Of a DNA stretch of 64,000 nucleotides, positions 33,180 to 45,282 are shown piece by piece (positions within the stretch are counted from its first letter, which is position 1; every line of letters begins with the position of its first letter). The notes under the pieces were generated by a model. The model did no database searches and was not told the origin of the DNA. It saw only the letters and a program-made list of their open reading frames with translations. The position numbers were made by a program, and so were the translations under genes. The stretch is from Ascaphus truei (taxonomy: Eukaryota > Chordata > Amphibia > Anura > Ascaphidae), in contig CM071568.1 of the NCBI GenBank assembly GCA_036426205.1, positions 50,494,666 through 50,558,665 of the forward strand. The letters are read 5' to 3'.

Positions 33180-33420
33180 GACACTCAGTATGTGATGTTT
33201 TAAATATTATGAGGTCTATGAGGCCTATTCTAATAGCTCCAAAGTGTGACAAACGGCTTCTAAAGCGCACGTTAGAAGCGGATTGGCATGCTTTGCTATT
33301 CTGGATGTCCTTATCGGATGTCCAAACCGCGTGTAAAAAGCTGTTTTTAGAAGCCGTTTCACTCTTGCTCTGATAATCCAATCAGTTTGTCCAAAAAGCC
33401 TCAAACTCGCATATTTTACC
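33180..33420 (+). repeat. Interspersed repeat shared with 382-660
   Basis: TCTAAAGCGCACGTTAGAAGCGGATTGG and GAAGCCGTTTCACTCTTGCT-type blocks recur in divergent form near 475-600. Related TTTTTAGAAGTGG words at 33,660-33,690 suggest the repeat extends further. Confidence 0.5.
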
Positions 33421-35019
33421 CAGAACTGCTATTCCAGTAGCTCCATTATGCAAACCGCTCCGAAAAACTCACAATTTTATTAACATCACTTAAACAGTGG
33501 CGAGATTGATATTGCAAGTTACATCCTGAGCTTGAAAAATGGGCTTGGCTGAAACATATATGTCAGGCTGGGGATGAAGTTAGCACCAACTCTGGGCATT
33601 CCGCTTCTAAAGCAAGTACAAACCAGGCGGATTGGCTGTTAAACCATGCGGTTTGTCACCCCTTTTTTAGAAGTGGTTTAGAAGAAGTGATTTGCAATGG
33701 AGAATACCGTTTTTTCTCACATTTCATTTTGCTTCTTGTGAACACGGTTTGGCAATGACCCCTTCAGAGCTACTAAAAAAGCCACCATGTATCAATAAAC
33801 AGAAAAGTGTGTTGATGCATTGCATTATTATTTTGGTGCACAATAGTGTCAAATATTATAACTAGTTTCTTTCTCCTGGTGCAGATTGTCTAATGCAAAA
33901 GATTTACCTCACACTTGGTAGATTATTTGACACAGCAAATAGAAAAAGTGAGGCACAGAGATTTAGAATTTGATCCATCCCAGTCATTATAAAATGTGTT
34001 ATGTAATTTCTTCCAAGCTCCCTAAATCACAAACTGGAGGTCACAGAGCAAAATTAGAGCAAACTAATTTGCTACATTGATATCAATGTCCCAGTTTTGC
34101 TCTAAATGTATTTTTAAAAACAGGCTTCTCAGTGTTGAAGCATGACATTTTATTTTTTTCCCCTTCTCTCCACTTAGTTATCTTTATTACTTACAGCATC
34201 TTGTAGAATCAATTTTTTTTACAAACCTCACATAATAATACCCCAGAATGAGAAACCAAACTTCTAGATCAAGAAGAGAGGGTTTTTCCCCCCAGCATGT
34301 ATTTATAGGGAATGGGGATTATGATTGCTGATGAGGAATAACCTGTGTTAGAAATGGCTTAATGATTTGGGGCGGGAAGTTTTTCATATGGAATGTTCGG
34401 GAAAGCTGTTACCATTGGCAGTTTGGATAAGTGGACAGAGTTAAAATGATAGTAGGGTTAAAGGACAGAGTGTCAACCATTTTAGGTTAAAATCAAGAGA
34501 AGTGATTTTTACAACCTTCGCTCCCATTTATGTTATAGTATATTGCATTTGCAGGACACTAATTTAACAAACAGGATAAATAATTCCCAAATAATTCCCA
34601 TAATGAGTATACATTTTCCCAAATGTTTCTGCTGTCATGAGTGGAGAGGGTAATTCAGCCAGAGGTGTTTGGCAAGATAATGCTGAAAAACCTGGACTCA
34701 GTGGTGTTAATAACGGGGATTTAGAAGCCATCGTAGCTGCAGTTAGATTAAAAGTATTCCAGGATGGGGGAGGGCAGCTAATGAAAGTGTTAGGAGGGAG
34801 TGCAGGAAAAGTAGTCAGTACCAACCATGACAGCAGTAGAGTAAGAACCAGCAGCAGGTGCAAAGTGGCCTAGGAGATCGAGGTAGCCAGTGCATCAGTG
34901 TTACAGCCCTGAAGCAGGACCATTACGGCGGTGATGTACCTTGGCAGTGAGTGAGGATTTAACAGAACCACTAACTAAAATAAACATACACCAAGCACTA
35001 ATCTAAACCTATACTTTAA
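33421..35019. other. No gene recognised
   Basis: Mostly AT-rich unique sequence; 33,600-33,720 may be part of the preceding repeat. Confidence 0.35.
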
Positions 35020-36060
35020 CCCTATGTGAAGATATTGGGATGAATAACCCAACGAATTCCTATTATAGAGGAATGGCTGCCAAGGGGACTCTCATATATA
35101 GGATCTCTCTTAAACCCTATTACAGACTGTTGAGTGGAAGGAAAATGCAATCCCCGGCACACAATGTATGATATGATATAAATACCAGTCCTTAAATGTC
35201 CATATAATTGTCCACAGTATGAGAAAAAAATCAAGTCTTAGACTGCTCCTTCGGTTCAATCCAAAGGGTGAATCTTCTTTCCCATTAGTTTTCCTCCTAT
35301 CGTGAAATACAGGCAAGACACACCATTGCGCAGTATATAGATACAGAACACACTCACCACTCAGATGTATTGGAGGTCTATGTACAAGATATTATCTTGC
35401 GATGGGTGATGGATAGAACCTGTGCTTTGACCCGCGTCTTCCTCTCAATGCCTTTACAACCTCTCAGTGGATCAGCTGGAATGACGTGGCTCTATCGGAT
35501 ACGCCTCTTACACGGATATTTCTCCCGCGATCGCCAGTCCCTTGTAATGGTTTAGCTGGGCTCTACCTTATGTGTCTCTCGTGTCATGCGTCATTATGTT
35601 TGGTAGGGACAATCACAAAAAGAAACACAATTGTGCAGTACTGCAACACTAATTTATTAAAAACTATAAAATCACACAGGTGGAATCCAAACTCACATGG
35701 TAGTGCGTCTCTTCATATGTCATAAAATTGCCGTCCGCAACATGGGGAGGGAGGAACTTGTCTATCAGTCAGCTGATGGGGAAACTGGGGAACCTAGCAG
35801 TGACGTGTAGATCGTAGACGTGAGCAACTTGCGGCCGCGAGGTGAGAGAGACGCCGATCGTAGACACTGCGGGTAACCGGGATTCCATGTTGCGGATGGC
35901 AATTTTAAAGATGTATAAGGCTGATTGTTTTTTGTTGGCCATATATGGCATTGGAAAGGTAGCACAACGCCTTTAGCTTTGCAGCTTGGTTGCACTAACC
36001 TTTGGCTTGATAAGGTTTGATACATGTCCACTGGCCTTAGCCTGATATATGTTAACATAT
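35020..36060 (-). mobile_element. Possible Penelope-like terminal-repeat debris
   Basis: The segments 35,130-35,345 and 35,600-35,720 resemble the terminal repeat at 53,560-53,860 (GACACACCATTGCGCAG, an AAATACCAGTCC-like segment, and a TTTATTAAAAACTATAAAATCACAC segment). No GAAACGCGTA motif was found, so this is truncated or a different family. Confidence 0.3.
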
Positions 36061-36984
36061 GTTAAATAGTTAATGGGTGGCAAGGACAATGTTTGTATTA
36101 ATAAATGCTGTGGCCGTTTTCACCCAAGTACTTTGTCTGACTGAATATTATGATTTTGGGTGGTGATGGCTTGTTTGAAGGTAAATTGAAGAGTTCAGCA
36201 ATCATGTTATGGCATTTAGCATATAAAAACCAGCATCTGGCTACATGTCACGGTGCACATTTTAAAATCTGCTCTGCATTCTACTTTTCATTATTTCATT
36301 TGGTAAGAGTAGCAGCCTCATTCACTGAACAAATACACCTTTATCATGCATGGTTACTGTACTGCACGCAAAAATATACCACAGTTATGATTTAACATGG
36401 TATTTATATATAAGGATTGACTTTCTAGAGGTACCATGCTGCCTTTCAAATGGGTGAAATAGATATGAATCCCAGTTTCAGACATTTGTGATCTAACACA
36501 AATTACTTTAGCTCTTTGTGCCTCAGGCACCAAAATAAAGTATGGTCAAATCTTAAAAACCTATGATTGTGTTATGATTTACTGCTTGTTCGTGTGGTCT
36601 ATTCATTATACTTCACCAACGTCAGGGCAAATTTATGTGAGAATGGAAAAAGCTTTGGAATGCTTGCATATTCAGTAATGATAATTTTATGCAAAAACAT
36701 TTTAACTTAATCATTTATTTTCTCAGGGAAACAGGCACAAATCATGCAAATAACACACAGTCCAATAGTCAGGGCTATGGAATACACTTACCTTTATAGC
36801 TTCACATAGTATCAAATTTAATTTAAGACAGCGATATGTTTCGTGGGTCCAAACTGAGCCAATGATGTCTTGGGAAAAAACAGACCAGAATCATTGTTGA
36901 ACGTTTATCCTAGAAATATTTGTAGAAACTGTAACCATAACTTAAAGGTGGGTTGTACAGTACAGCCCTTATCTCTGTATTATA
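36061..36984. other. AT-rich stretch, nothing firm
   Basis: A GCGATATGTTTCGTGGGTCC word near 36,831 weakly recalls the Penelope-like motif but lacks the flanking stem. Otherwise unrecognised. Confidence 0.3.
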
Positions 36985-37340
36985 CATCTCTAAGGCCGCG
37001 GGCATGGTCAGCGCTTAGCCGCTGACCCGCACAGAGCCATGCTCACGCTTGCCAGTGAGCCCCTGCAGCCGCAATGAGAGCGGCGTTAGCAGGGGCTCAC
37101 GCACGCTTCCGCAGGCGTGCAGAGGCGTAGCAAACAAAAACATTTTAGTTTACGCGCTGAGGGGAGCGGAGGGCCGGTCATGTGAGCGGTTCGCCCAATG
37201 AGGGCGAACAGCTCCGTGACGTCACTGGCCAACCCCCAGACATGCCCCCGGACGGTGCGCATAGTAAGGCCACGGAAAACATCCGCTTTCCCTCAGCCTC
37301 CACGCGCCTCCGCATGGCTGGAGTCTCTATGGACTGTTAT
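36985..37340. repeat. CpG-rich multi-hairpin repeat
   Basis: Contains three consecutive hairpins: GTCAGCG/CGCTGAC (about 37,008-37,025); a perfect 12-bp arm pair GTGAGCCCCTGC/GCAGGGGCTCAC (37,055-37,066 and 37,089-37,100); and GTTCGCCC/GGGCGAAC (about 37,189-37,209). It is CpG-dense in an AT-rich setting and related in part to 14,940-15,300. Confidence 0.6.
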
Positions 37341-37448
37341 GTATACTGTTCACTTTTCTAATTATAATAGCACACGCAGGGATGCACTCATGCTGTAAAG
37401 TGTACTGCCACAGGTTCCGACTCGTGCAGGAAGAATTCCGGCTAACTT

Positions 37449-37595
37449 GTACAAGACAATACGTCGCACTCTCATGGACTTTCAAAACAGCTTATTAAAA
37501 ACGGATTGACATTTCAGTCCCACTTATGGAGCTTTTTAATAGACCTCAACACTTTTTTCAAAGTCTGTTAGAGTGCGATGTGCTGTCTTCTACAC
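37449..37595. mobile_element. MITE-like inverted repeat, about 147 bp
   Basis: ACAAGACAATACGTCGCACTCT on the left pairs with AGAGTGCGATGTGCTGTCTTCT on the right, continuing through TATTAAAAA/TTTTTAATA toward the centre. No target duplication was assigned. Confidence 0.6.
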
Positions 37596-37599
37596 TTTT

Positions 37600-40225
37600 C
37601 TAATCAGTCATTTTAGGGGGGGTGGGGCGCCTTAATAGAACTATGAATTTATAATTGGAATAAAACAAGTTGTAAGTGATAATAAAGGGAAATATTCCAA
37701 CTTTTAAGCATTATTTTAAAGTACTAGTTACTTAAAAAAAGACATGATGAATCACCGACTTAAAATTACTGAACATAACACTTATTCAGTTTGACCATTG
37801 ACCTCTAACACATTATGTTATGTTAGGCATTCAGTGTCTAGGTATGGGTGGCACTGAATGTCAAATGTTTTATTATAATGTTTTGTGTATTGTTGAAAGT
37901 TGTATTAATTAGTTGGTAATAGAGACCTGTTAAGCCATGTGCATTGATTGACTAATAGGCCCCCAATGCAGACAAATGATGCTGGGGAAGTTTGGTGTAA
38001 GGGTAGTCTTAGCAAAGAAGTCTTATTAACCCATATTTCTATCACGCAATAAAGTATGGATCGCTTGCATTGGCAATTAAGTGTGTTAAACTTGTCTTCC
38101 CTTTCCAGGCTGGACATAAGGCTTGCTTGTCTATTTACAGTACATCTGTCCTATGAGAAACTGAATTGTGAAATAACACATATACAGTACAGTACTAATC
38201 AATAAAGTGATTGTGAGGTCATTCAATATTTACTTATTTTGTGCGTGATGTGTTTTATTTGTTACTATTTGCTACAAGAGAGCATAATAAAATGCAGCAT
38301 CTATTGACAGTGCTACATAAGAAACATGATTATTATATTATCACTATTATTGTCTTATTGTGTAACCACTCACAAAATAATATGTGTAGGATTACACTAT
38401 GTGAGGTTTCTTTGATAAGATTTTTAGTATTGTATGCAAGTTAAATTCATGTTAATTAACACAAGGATACATCAAATCTTAAGCTCGAAATTGATTTCTA
38501 ATGTATATAAGAAAACTGTACTGCTGTACATAATTGCTTAAATATGGCAAGATGGCCCTACAATATGTTGCAGCCTTAAAACAAATATCATAATGATCTG
38601 TTGTTTATACATATATATTCCATAGCCCTTTTCTTAGAGATGACTAGAGACTAGAGATGGGAAATCTTTGAAAGGAAACTGGCAACATTTTCCCTCCGCA
38701 AAAAAATAAAAAAGAAACATGAAAGAATATACCAGGACTCAGGTCCTAACCAGATGAAGCAGTATAACCCAAAAATTACAATGCAAAATGCTGGAAACAA
38801 AAAAGGAATCCAATTTATTCTAAATAAAAGTACTCTGTTCTTTGCTTACAAATTCCAGAGTCAGACACCAGAGAGGAATTGACAGCAGATGTTTTGGAGC
38901 CAAGACACATATCGGCTGAGTAATAGTATAGAAAAGAAATTGCTTTGAACTTCACCCGTGCTTTAAATACGTTTAATCAATAGGGTCACAGAGCTCTTTA
39001 ATAGAGTGATGAGGTCCTGCCCCAGAAGATCTTAACAGTGACAAGTTGATGTGCTTCCTAACAGTGGGGTCATAAAAATGCAGGCTTCTTTCTTAAAGCT
39101 GCCTTTGTGCAATAGGGGTGCATTTGAAGTAATCCCCTCCTCCACTCCCCACCCCTGCATGGCCACAGTATTCTTATGAAGATGGGTCCTCCTTATAGTA
39201 CATGTTAAATGGGACTGACCTCATGAATCACAACGAGAAACTTAATCTATAAACTGGCCTTTTCTTATGCAGACTGGTGAATTTTTGTTTATTCCTAAAT
39301 GGCTGTCACTAGACCTATTCATCAAACTCTTTAAGGGGGAAGAGACTTGTATAATCCTGCTTCAAATGCAGCACCATTAAATAATCATTAAACTTCATTG
39401 CTTGCCTTGAATCCCTCTCCAAATCTACAAAGCCATCTTTTTACCATTCATCACAACTGCATTTAGATGAGATTTTGACCTGATAAAAAAAGAGTGTTTT
39501 GTGTCACTATCAGTTTCATGGCAGTACTCTTTTTTTTTTCCCCCTTTGAGTAGTTTTTTTTTTGTTACAAAAAGTAAAAGAAAATAAAGGCAGATGGCCA
39601 ACTCCTTTTAATATCCGTTTGCTTTATTTGAGCAGTTTAATGTACTGAAACAGAGTTAAATGTTGCTATTTGCTAGATGGTAAACAACGACATTACCCAG
39701 AATCCATCAGCAGATTGGTACAAAACTGAGTGCTAGTGATTAATTAAACTGTTTTAGTAATTGTAATGCGGGATACATAATGGATAGTGTGACTTAAATG
39801 GCAAAGGCTGCAAATTAGCAAATAATAACTTTCCTAGACGGAATGTCTTTAATTCTTGTTCCCACATACATAAAAGATCAAACAGAACAATTTGTAATCA
39901 CTGCATGGTAAAAAAAAATATTATATTTTTCTTATTTGTCTGGTTAAATGTTATGGAAATTTGTAGCACTGTACCAGTGTTGTGTTCCTGTAGTCCTGTA
40001 AATCCATGACATGTTAATGGAAAACTTCATTTTCATTCACCAAGTACAAGAAGTGCAATCGTGTGTCACTACATGTCTTCTCAATTTTTCATCACAAATC
40101 TTGAAAACGCCTTGCAAATTATTGTTTTTTTTTTTTTTCCTTGTGGGTCTTGTGAGAACCTATTTGGTCTCCGAACACCACTGTCTAAAAGAAATTATGC
40201 AAACCAGGAGAGAATTATCTCTCTC
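37600..40225. other. AT-rich stretch, no gene
   Basis: About 2.6 kb with homopolymer runs. A segment near 38,870-38,930 (GCAGATGTTTTGGAGCC) weakly recalls Penelope-like ends. No coding or RNA gene is supported. Confidence 0.35.
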
Positions 40226-40229
40226 TTAA

Positions 40230-40671
40230 AGGAGCAATCCTCGCACTTTATTTTTTATTCTTTTTTTTAATCTATTTTATTTTACCCAGGATTGAAGCAG
40301 GGGGTCTCCGGAGGTGAACCCCATTAATTTCAGCTTGGGGGACACCCTGCTTCCAGAATTTCGTACCTCCGTAAGGGGGTGCCGGTAGCTACCAGGGCTT
40401 TAAAGCTCCCACGTCACGCGAGCCAATAGGAAGCGGAACCTGATGACGTCCCAGCTTCTTATTGGTCCGCAGGGCGCGGGAGCATTGAACCGACGCCAAA
40501 ATATGAGCCCTGGAAGACGAGCAGAGCGGCTACAGGCACCTTCTACGTATAAGTATATCCGGAAGCAGAGGGTACCCTGGAGCTGAAATTAATGAGGTTC
40601 AGCTGCGGAGACCCTCTGCTTCAATCCATGATAAAAAAAATTAAAAGAAAAATAGAGCATGGATTGCCGCT
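40230..40671. mobile_element. T2/Kolobok-type MITE, 442 bp
   Basis: Flanked by TTAA on both sides (40,226-40,229 and 40,672-40,675). The left terminus with its TTAA reads TTAAAGGAG, matching the TTAAAGGRR end known for Xenopus T2 MITEs. The right end reads TTAAAGCGG on the opposite strand. The terminal AGCAATCC/GGATTGC and the subterminal AAGCAGGG...CCCTCTGCTT arms are inverted. The interior is GC-rich. Confidence 0.7.
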
Positions 40672-40799
40672 TTAAAGCGATTTTAAATTGCATCCTTGTG
40701 AGTGTTATTTTTTTACTTACCTATGGAATTTTGTACTAAATACTTTTACATTATGGAGCATGAACTGCTTCTGCTTGTTTTTTAGGTATATATATATGT

Positions 40800-41610
40800 A
40801 ACGGGTATTCCTTCCTGTCTGACCCACCCAATCTCCCATTGGCCCGTGTGGTCTAACCGGTCCCCATTACATGATCGTGTATGTGCACCTGCAGGTAACA
40901 GGACTCCTGAGTCTCCTGCACGATGGTATAAGGGGATGTCATCAGGAACAGGCAGCTGAGGTAGTGGGTGCGAGTCCTACCTATATCATGTGCAGCGCCT
41001 CCACCTCATCAGGATCTGTGCTTCCGCAGGGAGATGGTCCTGGTGAGGAACTCCTTCTCGGTGGTGACTGCCACTTCAGAGTAATCTCAAACTCACACAG
41101 TGGGTGTATCTTTGAACAGGGCATCTTTATTGATGTACTCCATGCAGCTGTCAGCTCTAGCCGCACTTTCTCCGTGCTGTCCCTTTGCCAGGTACTGCCC
41201 TCCCAATTGCAGTGGGATCCCCTCTCCCCTCTCCCCGTAGGGAGATCACCCCTGTGCCAGGTCCCTGGACACAGTGTGGCCTTGACAGGCTTGATCTGGA
41301 AACCAGTGCCACTAGTTACAGCACTAGTGGGCACAAAGCTATCCTGCAATCCCTTTCACAGAAGCCAAACTCTTTAGCAACAACAACCTAACTTGACAGT
41401 GTTGTGCCTTATATACCTCAGGGGGCAGGCACATCTCTGATGTCACTAACCAGGGGCTCAGAGCATGCAGCCACTCCCATCCATACATAGGGCACCTCAC
41501 CAGGGTGTGAGGGAAAACCTCCATAACTACTGCTGGCATTCCTGTACTTACCAGGATTTACTGCCAACAGGGAAGATGTCTGCAGTCCATTATTATGCAT
41601 GGCTACATAA
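40800..41610 (-). repeat. LTR-like sequence (family G3), minus strand
   Basis: On the minus strand, CAATAAAGATG (about 41,127) is a polyadenylation signal. It is followed downstream by GGAGGCGCTGCACATG (about 40,990), the same word found after LTR-like sequence at 26.4, 33.1 and 63.4 kb. A CR1 tail is inserted at 41,611. Ends were not determined. Confidence 0.4.
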
Positions 41611-41991
41611 TTTCACCAGCAACAAAGGAAAGGGTTCTTTACAGTAAGGGCAGTTAAAATGTGGAATTCATTACCCATGGAGACTATGATGGCAGATACA
41701 ATAGATTTGTTCAAAAAAAGGTTGGACATCATTTTAGATGGGAAAGGTATACAGGGATATACCAAATAAGTATACATGGGAAGGATGTTGATCCAGGGAT
41801 TAATCCGACTGCCAATTCTTGGAGTCAGGAAGGAATTAATTTTTCCCCTTAATGGGTTTTTTTGTTTGCCTTCCTCTGGATCAATAAGTAAGTATAGATA
41901 TAGAATAAAGTATCTGTTGTCTAAATTTAGCATAGGTTGAACTTGATGGACGTACGTCTTTTTTCAACCTCATCTACTATGTAACTATGTA
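41611..41991 (+). mobile_element. CR1 LINE 3' end fragment
   Basis: From TTTCACCAGCAAC through GGAATTCATTACCCATGGAG to the terminal CTATGTAACTATGTA this is a close copy of 5,312-5,711, retaining only the last ORF2 codons and the 3'UTR. A typical short 5'-truncated CR1 insertion. Confidence 0.9.
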
Positions 41992-42981
41992 CACACCATT
42001 GCAGGGGAAGTCACTGTTGCAGTCACCTCTAGCACTTATTAACCCATTATCATGATTGCATCACCACTAAATGTCCAATTAAAACATTTACCACACAGGT
42101 AAATTTACGGTACTACCTACTGTATATCTGGTCCCTTTTGGTAATAAAAATGGCAGAAAAGCAATCTGGGAATGCAACCTGTCATGAAACGGACAACTGC
42201 AGTGAATATATTCCTGGCACAGTTGATATAGAATATTTCTATCTTTATTTGAAGTTCAGAGAAGGAGAAGATCAGAGCCATAAATAATAGTAGGAGGAAG
42301 AAAAAAACAGTATTTCTGTCAGTCTTTCAAGAAGTATTGTCCTCAAGCAGTCCGCTCAACCACTATAATTAAAATGGAAAGGAAAAGAAGGTTTTATTGT
42401 TTGTTTGGAAGTATTCTGATTTTTCCCTATGAAGATATTCATATAAATAGTAAAAACTCAAGTGACCTTGAACGTACACACATTATAGACACCAGCTCTT
42501 CTTTCCATAAACTTACTGTAAACATAAAGATAGTGTATACCGCAAACTAAGATGTGATAAAGTAGAAATGAGAGAGAGAAAAGTGTAGGCACAAATAACA
42601 TTATGCACCCTTTCCAAGCTCTCCCCAAATATCACAGGTACAAGTTAAATAAAACAAATATTAGAAATATGCACATTTGACATTTTTTTGTTCATAAATG
42701 TTTTTGCTAATTTTCTGGTAATAAAATTATCAAAATGTCACATTAAAAAAACAAAATTGGCAAAAATAGCAATATTTTGCCATTTCACACATTTTTAATT
42801 AAGTACAGTAAAAAAAAAGGAGTTACATGACCAAAGTGTCATGCATATTGGTCATTGGAGAGAGCAGTGAAACCAGCACTAATGCAATATAATAAAACTG
42901 TGACAATATAAATGACAGAAGTTAATACAATGTACTTTAAACTTAAAGTTGGGGCTACCTAGGGAAAATAGGGTTTACACA
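41992..42981. other. AT-rich stretch, no gene
   Basis: The first 100 bp may be the far side of the LTR-like sequence split by CR1. The rest is A/T-rich and unrecognised. Confidence 0.35.
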
Positions 42982-43724
42982 GACCAATACAGACAAAGAA
43001 TATAAATAACCAGCGCCTTCAAAAAAAAATATATAATATATATACGTCCAACCAATTGTATAGTCCAATATGAGTGGCAGGCAATCCTGAGTAGAATCTT
43101 CAATGAAGCCTCATAGAAAGGCACACAAACATGTAAGACAAAAACAAAAAAAGACAAAAGAAAAAGATCATAGAGCAACTCAAATAACAAAACAAAAATC
43201 TAAAAACAAACCACTGAAAAGATTGGCATAAAGATAAATTACAAATTTAATGCAATTATATAAAATATAAATAAAACAATAAACACATGTCCAATGAGCT
43301 AGAGACGCTAATAAAGCTAAATCATCCGGTAGGGGTAAAATTAAAATCCTACTTACAGCAAAGCTGAATAAAAAAGACCTTTAGAACAACTGTCCTGGAA
43401 GTCAGACCGGAGCGTCTGCAAGGAGATGGAACCACATGAACTCTGAGGATCCACACTGCCAGGACGATCACTGCTACCATACACGCAAACCTTCAAGGTA
43501 GGTGAAAGGTGCAACAGGAAGGAAACAGGTCTCCACGCCGCTGGAAGAGTCGCCAACTCCGTACACACAGACCCGCGGGTCGCATGATGTGCCGGTGTCG
43601 TCACAGTACAGCGCGAGGGCAGGGGGAGCGCCTAGAGCGGCAGTGGAGCTCAGAGAGCTGAGAGGCAGGTCTGATAGGGACAGCGTGCAGCCGGGGGTAG
43701 ATGATTAATGTCAGGAGCCAAAGA

Positions 43725-43780
43725 AAAAACCACCCTACGCGTTTCGTGATGCTAGTCACTTCGTCAAGGGCATGATGGGA
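43725..43780 (-). ncRNA. Hammerhead-ribozyme-like motif (degenerate)
   Basis: On the minus strand TTGACGAAG is followed by a GTGA/TCAC stem with a 6-base loop, then GAAACGCGTAGGG. This matches the order of a type I hammerhead with minimal stem III (CUGANGA, stem II, GAAA, short stem III). The C of the CUGA core is T and the base expected to close stem III is changed, so cleavage is doubtful. Confidence 0.45.
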
Positions 43781-44256
43781 ATAAAAGCATACAGGTGTAG
43801 TATATATACCATAACACTAATTGGAACCAATTGCTGGAATAATGGCATAATCATAAAAATCAATACAAGTCAATCTTGACAGTGATGAGGAACAACATAA
43901 AACTAATAAACATGCAAACATATATAAAAATAATAATAATAATACTGATAATAAAAACTATAACAAAACATTATAAACAATGAATTAGAGAGACTTCAAA
44001 GAGCCCACCAGGGCTTAACAAACCTTATCTTAAAGACACAGTGTACAATAATGAATGTAATATCAGAAACTATGCACATATAAAATCTGTGGATGGAATA
44101 ATCGAACTACTAGCACTACCAGTACCAACAAACAACTACAAGGAATAAATGTTTTGGTATAAAGCACATACTAATCAAAATATGTGATTATTAATTATTT
44201 ATTTGACCAAAAAAGCTGAGAGATCAAAATCTATGTAAAGACCATTAGGAGATAAT

Positions 44257-44869
44257 TTGGTCACTCAAGATCTAAAGACATCTAGTCGGAATTTTAAGAT
44301 TCGTAAAGACAATTTGAACCAACATGAGAAAGTGGCTTTGGTTCAGTTGGAATATAACAAATTAATAGTGATTAAACCAGCTGATAAAGGTGGAGGTATA
44401 GTGGTTATGGATAAAGATTATTATATCTTAGAATCTAATAGATTACTTAATGACAACCACTTACCTCTCCCTGTCCGCGGATCCCACTCCTCACTTTCTT
44501 GCTGAACTTACCTCATTACTCGACCATGGGTTAGCAAATCTAGTCATTACGAAGGATGAGTATGACTTTTTATATACTACTCATCCTCGCATCCCTTTAT
44601 TTTATACCATTCCCAAAATTCATAAGAATCTACAAACCCCACCAGGTAGACCCATTATATCTGGAATTGGTTCACTTACCTCCAACTTATCCCAATTTAT
44701 TGATTTTTATTTGCAACCTCATGTTTTACTTTTAAAGTCCTATCTGCGTGATACCACCCATGTGCTTCAGGCATTGCGAGATTTGGAGTGGCACCCGGGG
44801 TATGTGTGGGTCACCGCTGATGTAACATCTCTGTACACGGTGATTGACCTTGCAGAGGCTCCGGTCTGA
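44257..44869 (+). pseudogene. Penelope-type reverse transcriptase, N-terminal half
   Basis: Two overlapping frames give VIKPADKGGGIVVMDKDYY (about 44,370-44,425), YTTHPRIPLFYTIPKIHK (about 44,575-44,625), PPGRPIISGIGSLTSNLSQFIDFYLQP (about 44,640-44,720) and VTADVTSLYTVI (about 44,810-44,845). These are the finger motifs and first catalytic-aspartate region of Penelope-like RTs, which are related to telomerase. One frameshift lies near 44,470. The frame is cut at 44,848, where the inverted arm begins, so the YADD motif and endonuclease are lost. Non-functional. Confidence 0.88.
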
Positions 44870-45282
44870 CTTCCACGACAGTTGTTCTAAGGGTCTTTTT
44901 TATTCAGCTTTGCTGTAAGTAGGATTTAAATTTTACCCCTACCGGATGATTTAGCTTTATTAGCGTCTCTATCCCAATGGACATGTGTTTATTGTTTTAT
45001 TTATATTTGATATAATTGCATTAAATTTGTAATTTATCTTTTTGCCAATCTTTTCAGTGGTTTGTTTTTAGATTTTTGTTTTGTTATTTGAGTTGCACTA
45101 TGATCTTTTGTCTTTTTTTGTTTTTGTCTTACATGTTTGTGTGTCTTTCTATGAGGCTTCATTGAAGATTCTACTCAGGATTGCCTGCCACTCGTATTGG
45201 ACTATACAATTGGTTGGACTTATATATATTATATATTTTTTTTTTGGAGGCGCCGGTTATTTATATTCTATGCATATTGGTC

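Larger units (their letters stand above)
42982..45282 (+). mobile_element. Penelope-like element with inverted terminal arms
   Basis: The outer segments 42,982-43,423 (442 bp) and 44,848-45,282 (435 bp) are inverted copies of each other with about 90-95% identity by eye. Between them lie a CpG-rich block, a hammerhead-like motif on the minus strand (43,725-43,780) and part of a Penelope-type reverse transcriptase on the plus strand. Penelope-like elements are known for terminal repeats in direct or inverted arrangement and for hammerhead motifs in them. The left arm with the motif forms a terminal repeat of about 800 bp on the minus strand, the same length as the solo copy at 49,293-50,073. 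Most of RT and the GIY-YIG endonuclease are missing. Confidence 0.75.

Noticed and set aside
36820..36880. Fifth hammerhead-like site (ATGTTTCGTGGGTCC)
   Set aside because: There is no pairing stem II and no CUGA-like core at the expected position.
40981..41377. Two opposing frames of 122 and 168 codons
   Set aside because: Both lie in an LTR-like sequence; no similarity to known proteins.
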